Shown here: piece by piece, positions 62,036 to 64,000 of the stretch
Numbering within the stretch: position 1 is the stretch's first letter
How the letters are laid out: every line of letters starts with the position of its first letter
Source: Cuspidothrix sp046080565
Lineage (GTDB): Bacteria > Cyanobacteriota > Cyanobacteriia > Cyanobacteriales > Nostocaceae
DNA: 64,000 nt
Reading direction: 5' to 3'
Assembly: GCA_046080565.1 (NCBI GenBank)
Contig: JBJTUF010000092.1
Coordinates: 1-64,000 of the forward strand
Translations under genes and position numbers: made by a program
The notes under the pieces: model-generated
The model's database searches: none
What the model was told of the DNA's origin: nothing
Seen by the model: the letters and a program-made list of their open reading frames with translations, nothing else

Positions 62036-63466
62036 ATGCTTAATTTTCAAGAGTTAGAAACTCAAATAAACACTAATCAAACACAAAATTTTGAAATTGA
62101 ATATCTTGACACTGAACTATTTCAGGAATTTGTTGATAAATTGATAGTCCAAGATACTCTTAACCGCAAAATTGTTAGTTTTCAGGCTAATAAACTTACA
62201 CCTATTTACCGATGGTACAAATATAAAGAAGCTTTTTCTGCAAAATTAGTAGAATACTTACTAGATAAATATCAGATCAAATCTGGAAAAGTATTAGATC
62301 CCTTTGCTGGTAGTGGAACAACTTTATTTGCAACTAGCAATATGGGTTTAAATGCTGATGGGATTGAATTACTATCTATTGGCAAAGAAATTATTAATAC
62401 TAGGTTAACTTTAGAAAAAGAGTTTACAGAAAATGATTTTGTTCAACTTTTATCTTGGTCTAAAAATTATCCTTGGCAAAGATCAGAAATTCAGCAAAAT
62501 ATCCAGGAACTAACAATTACTAAAGGTGCGTATCCTCAAGAAACATTACATGAAATTGAAAAATATATTGCTACTTACCAACACGAAAATAGCAAAGTCA
62601 AACAAGTATTACAATTTGCATTATTATGTGTTTTAGAGGATATCAGTTATACCCGTAAAGACGGACAATATTTACGTTGGGATTATCGTTCTAGTCGTCA
62701 GCAAGGTAATATACCTTTTAATAAAGGAAAAATTTTCAGCTTCAAACAGGCAATTACTTATAAAATCAGAGAAATTTTAGAAGATATTCACACAGGGAGT
62801 CCACAAGGTGAACTTTTCCCCAGTCAAACTAAACAAGGTGAAATTAGTTTGTTTACAGGTTCTAGTTTAGAGATAATGCCACAATTACCTGATTCTCATT
62901 ATGATGTAATTTTAACTTCTCCTCCTTATTGCAACCGTTATGACTATACTAGAACTTATGCTTTAGAACTGGCTTTGCTAGGAGTAGGACAAGAGGACAT
63001 AATTAATCTCAGACAACAGATGTTAAGCTGTACAGTGGAAAACCGTCCCAAGGATTTATTAGCAATTAATTCTCAATGGTCACAAGCTATTATTGCTACA
63101 GATAAACAAAAATTACTACAAGCTATTTTGCAATATTTAGAAGAACAAAAATTACAAAAAAAATTAAATAATAATGGTATTCCCCGAATGGTAAGAGGGT
63201 ATTTTTATGAAATGGCTTGCATAATTTATGAATGTTATCGGGTGATGAAACCACAAGGATTGATGTTTACGATCAATGATAATGTGCGTTATGCTGGTGT
63301 TAGTATTTCAGTAGATATGATTTTATCAAAAATAGCTGAACATCTTGGATTTAAAGTAGAAACTATTTTAGTTTTACCAAATTCTAAAGGTAATAGTAGT
63401 CAACAAATGGGAATACATGGACGTGATGCGCTGAGAAAATGCGTTTACGTTTGGAGAAAAGTTTAA
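62036..63466 (+). CDS. DNA methyltransferase (N4-cytosine/N6-adenine type), AvaI-like system
   Basis: The 476-residue protein has motif I VLDPFAGSGTTLFATSN (Asp88 on) near the N-terminus and motif IV TSPPY (S295-Y298) later, an arrangement of the beta-type class. SPPY is usual for N4-cytosine methylation. It is 25 bases upstream of an AvaI/BsoBI-like endonuclease, so it is the cognate methyltransferase, probably protecting CYCGRG. ATG 62036 fits the family start. Target specificity is inferred from the partner. Confidence 0.88.
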   Translation: MLNFQELETQINTNQTQNFEIEYLDTELFQEFVDKLIVQDTLNRKIVSFQANKLTPIYRWYKYKEAFSAKLVEYLLDKYQIKSGKVLDPFAGSGTTLFATSNMGLNADGIELLSIGKEIINTRLTLEKEFTENDFVQLLSWSKNYPWQRSEIQQNIQELTITKGAYPQETLHEIEKYIATYQHENSKVKQVLQFALLCVLEDISYTRKDGQYLRWDYRSSRQQGNIPFNKGKIFSFKQAITYKIREILEDIHTGSPQGELFPSQTKQGEISLFTGSSLEIMPQLPDSHYDVILTSPPYCNRYDYTRTYALELALLGVGQEDIINLRQQMLSCTVENRPKDLLAINSQWSQAIIATDKQKLLQAILQYLEEQKLQKKLNNNGIPRMVRGYFYEMACIIYECYRVMKPQGLMFTINDNVRYAGVSISVDMILSKIAEHLGFKVETILVLPNSKGNSSQQMGIHGRDALRKCVYVWRKV

Positions 63467-63491
63467 TTTAATTAAGTGAAAGGAAATAAAA

Positions 63492-64000
63492 TTGACATAT
63501 AAAAATCATTTAACTACAGGTCTTGATTTAGTGACAGCTTATGAAAAAACCAGGGCTGGTTTTGTTGCTTTAGCTATTGAAAGAAACCGTCGGGCTACAC
63601 CATTTATTGATCAAGCAAGAGTGTTAAAAAATATCGCTACTCAAGCTTCTATGCCTTTAGATTTAATTAATATTGTCGAAATACAACCTGCTTTATTAGC
63701 TGCATCTGGAGTTTCTGATAAAGCAGCAGGTTATTTACAACCAGAGGATAAAATACAAGCTATTCAAGGATTAATTAAAGAGTTTTTAGAACCAGCAGGT
63801 TCAGATTTTGTTGAAGAACTAGTTTATAGATTTTTATTAACTAGAGGAGATACTCTAGGTGGTTCAATGCGAAATGTGGGTGGAGTTTTAGCGCAACGCA
63901 AATTAACTCGCGTAATTTTGGCAAATTTAGCACTTGCTGGTATTCCTTATTATTGGTTACATTCTACGGCTAAAACATGGATCAATATGACAGAAGAAGA
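63492..64000 (+). CDS. AvaI/BsoBI-family type II restriction endonuclease (partial, runs off the window)
   Basis: The frame starts with TTG at 63492, 7 bases after AAAGGA, and continues to the window end (169 codons seen). The product matches the N-terminal half of the AvaI/BsoBI family: TAYEKTRAGFVALAIERNRR, ATPFIDQARVL, EFLEPAGSDFVEELVYRFLL and RGDTLGGSMRNVGG, then LAQRKLTRVILANLALAGIP. Members of this family cut C^YCGRG. The catalytic Asp/Glu/Lys residues lie beyond the window. It follows the methyltransferase and is surely co-transcribed. Confidence 0.88.
   Translation, partial: MTYKNHLTTGLDLVTAYEKTRAGFVALAIERNRRATPFIDQARVLKNIATQASMPLDLINIVEIQPALLAASGVSDKAAGYLQPEDKIQAIQGLIKEFLEPAGSDFVEELVYRFLLTRGDTLGGSMRNVGGVLAQRKLTRVILANLALAGIPYYWLHSTAKTWINMTEE

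Noticed and set aside
1..64000. CRISPR arrays, tRNA and rRNA genes
   Set aside because: No regularly spaced direct repeats and no tRNA-like T-loop/acceptor pattern noticed; the GGTTCGA matches belong to the CTCTGCGGTTCG interspersed repeat.

Overview
The window comes from an AT-rich, filamentous, probably heterocyst-forming cyanobacterium of the Nostocales (Anabaena/Dolichospermum/Nostoc-like). The evidence is a Form IB rbcL-rbcX-rbcS cluster, a Rubisco activase with a C-terminal small-subunit-like domain, the NDH-1MS CO2-uptake genes ndhF3-ndhD3-cupA, a PEP-CTERM protein, frequent GCGATCGC (HIP1) octamers, heptameric tandem repeats between genes, and many small inverted-repeat elements.

Layout. 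1-1.4 kb: truncated NACHT/STAND ATPase. 2.3-7.5 kb: Rubisco region (rbcL, rbcX, rbcS, then rca), with a VapBC-like toxin-antitoxin pair and an acetyltransferase between rbcS and rca. 8.2-9.5 kb: a class III nucleotide cyclase broken by one in-frame stop. 9.5-12.2 kb: XPB-type helicase plus a DUF790/Bax1-like nuclease. 13-21.4 kb: housekeeping genes (GNAT, ruvX, DUF3727, yqeG, proB, ftsW) and a two-gene sodium/solute symporter. 21.5-31 kb: mostly minus-strand genes (TPR lipoprotein, RNase D-like exonuclease, RRM protein, Fe-S aldo/keto reductase, BFN nuclease, M23 peptidase, birA), with ribE on plus. 31-37.4 kb: pgeF, amt, SGNH hydrolase, ispH, sodB. 37.7-44.3 kb: accessory region with a MITE-disrupted gene, an asparagine-synthetase-like protein overlapping a PLP-decarboxylase-like protein, and two tandem zinc-ribbon membrane paralogues. 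44.6-49.6 kb: cupA, ndhD3, ndhF3. 50-53 kb: small secreted or membrane proteins and a K+ channel. 53-60.4 kb: a copper-type P-ATPase and a MerR regulator with look-alike operators, with a frameshifted type IIG restriction-modification gene and a RelE-type toxin-antitoxin pair between them. 60.6-64 kb: argD and an AvaI/BsoBI-like restriction-modification system that runs off the window end.

Functional themes. Carbon fixation and inorganic carbon uptake are represented by Rubisco, its chaperone and activase, and the inducible NDH-1MS complex. The accessory parts hold two restriction-modification systems, two toxin-antitoxin modules and a metal-efflux regulon. Small mobile repeats have shaped the window: one splits a gene with a clean 10-bp target duplication, one supplies the stop codon of cupA, and others are embedded in the coding sequences of copA and the type IIG enzyme.

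The most unusual candidate is the overlapping pair at 38.57-41.43 kb. The asparagine-synthetase homologue lacks the glutaminase Cys2, and the alanine-racemase-fold decarboxylase homologue has valine where the PLP-binding lysine should be. They may form an undescribed amide-bond-forming pair. No CRISPR array, tRNA or rRNA gene was found. All repeat comparisons and family assignments were made by eye.
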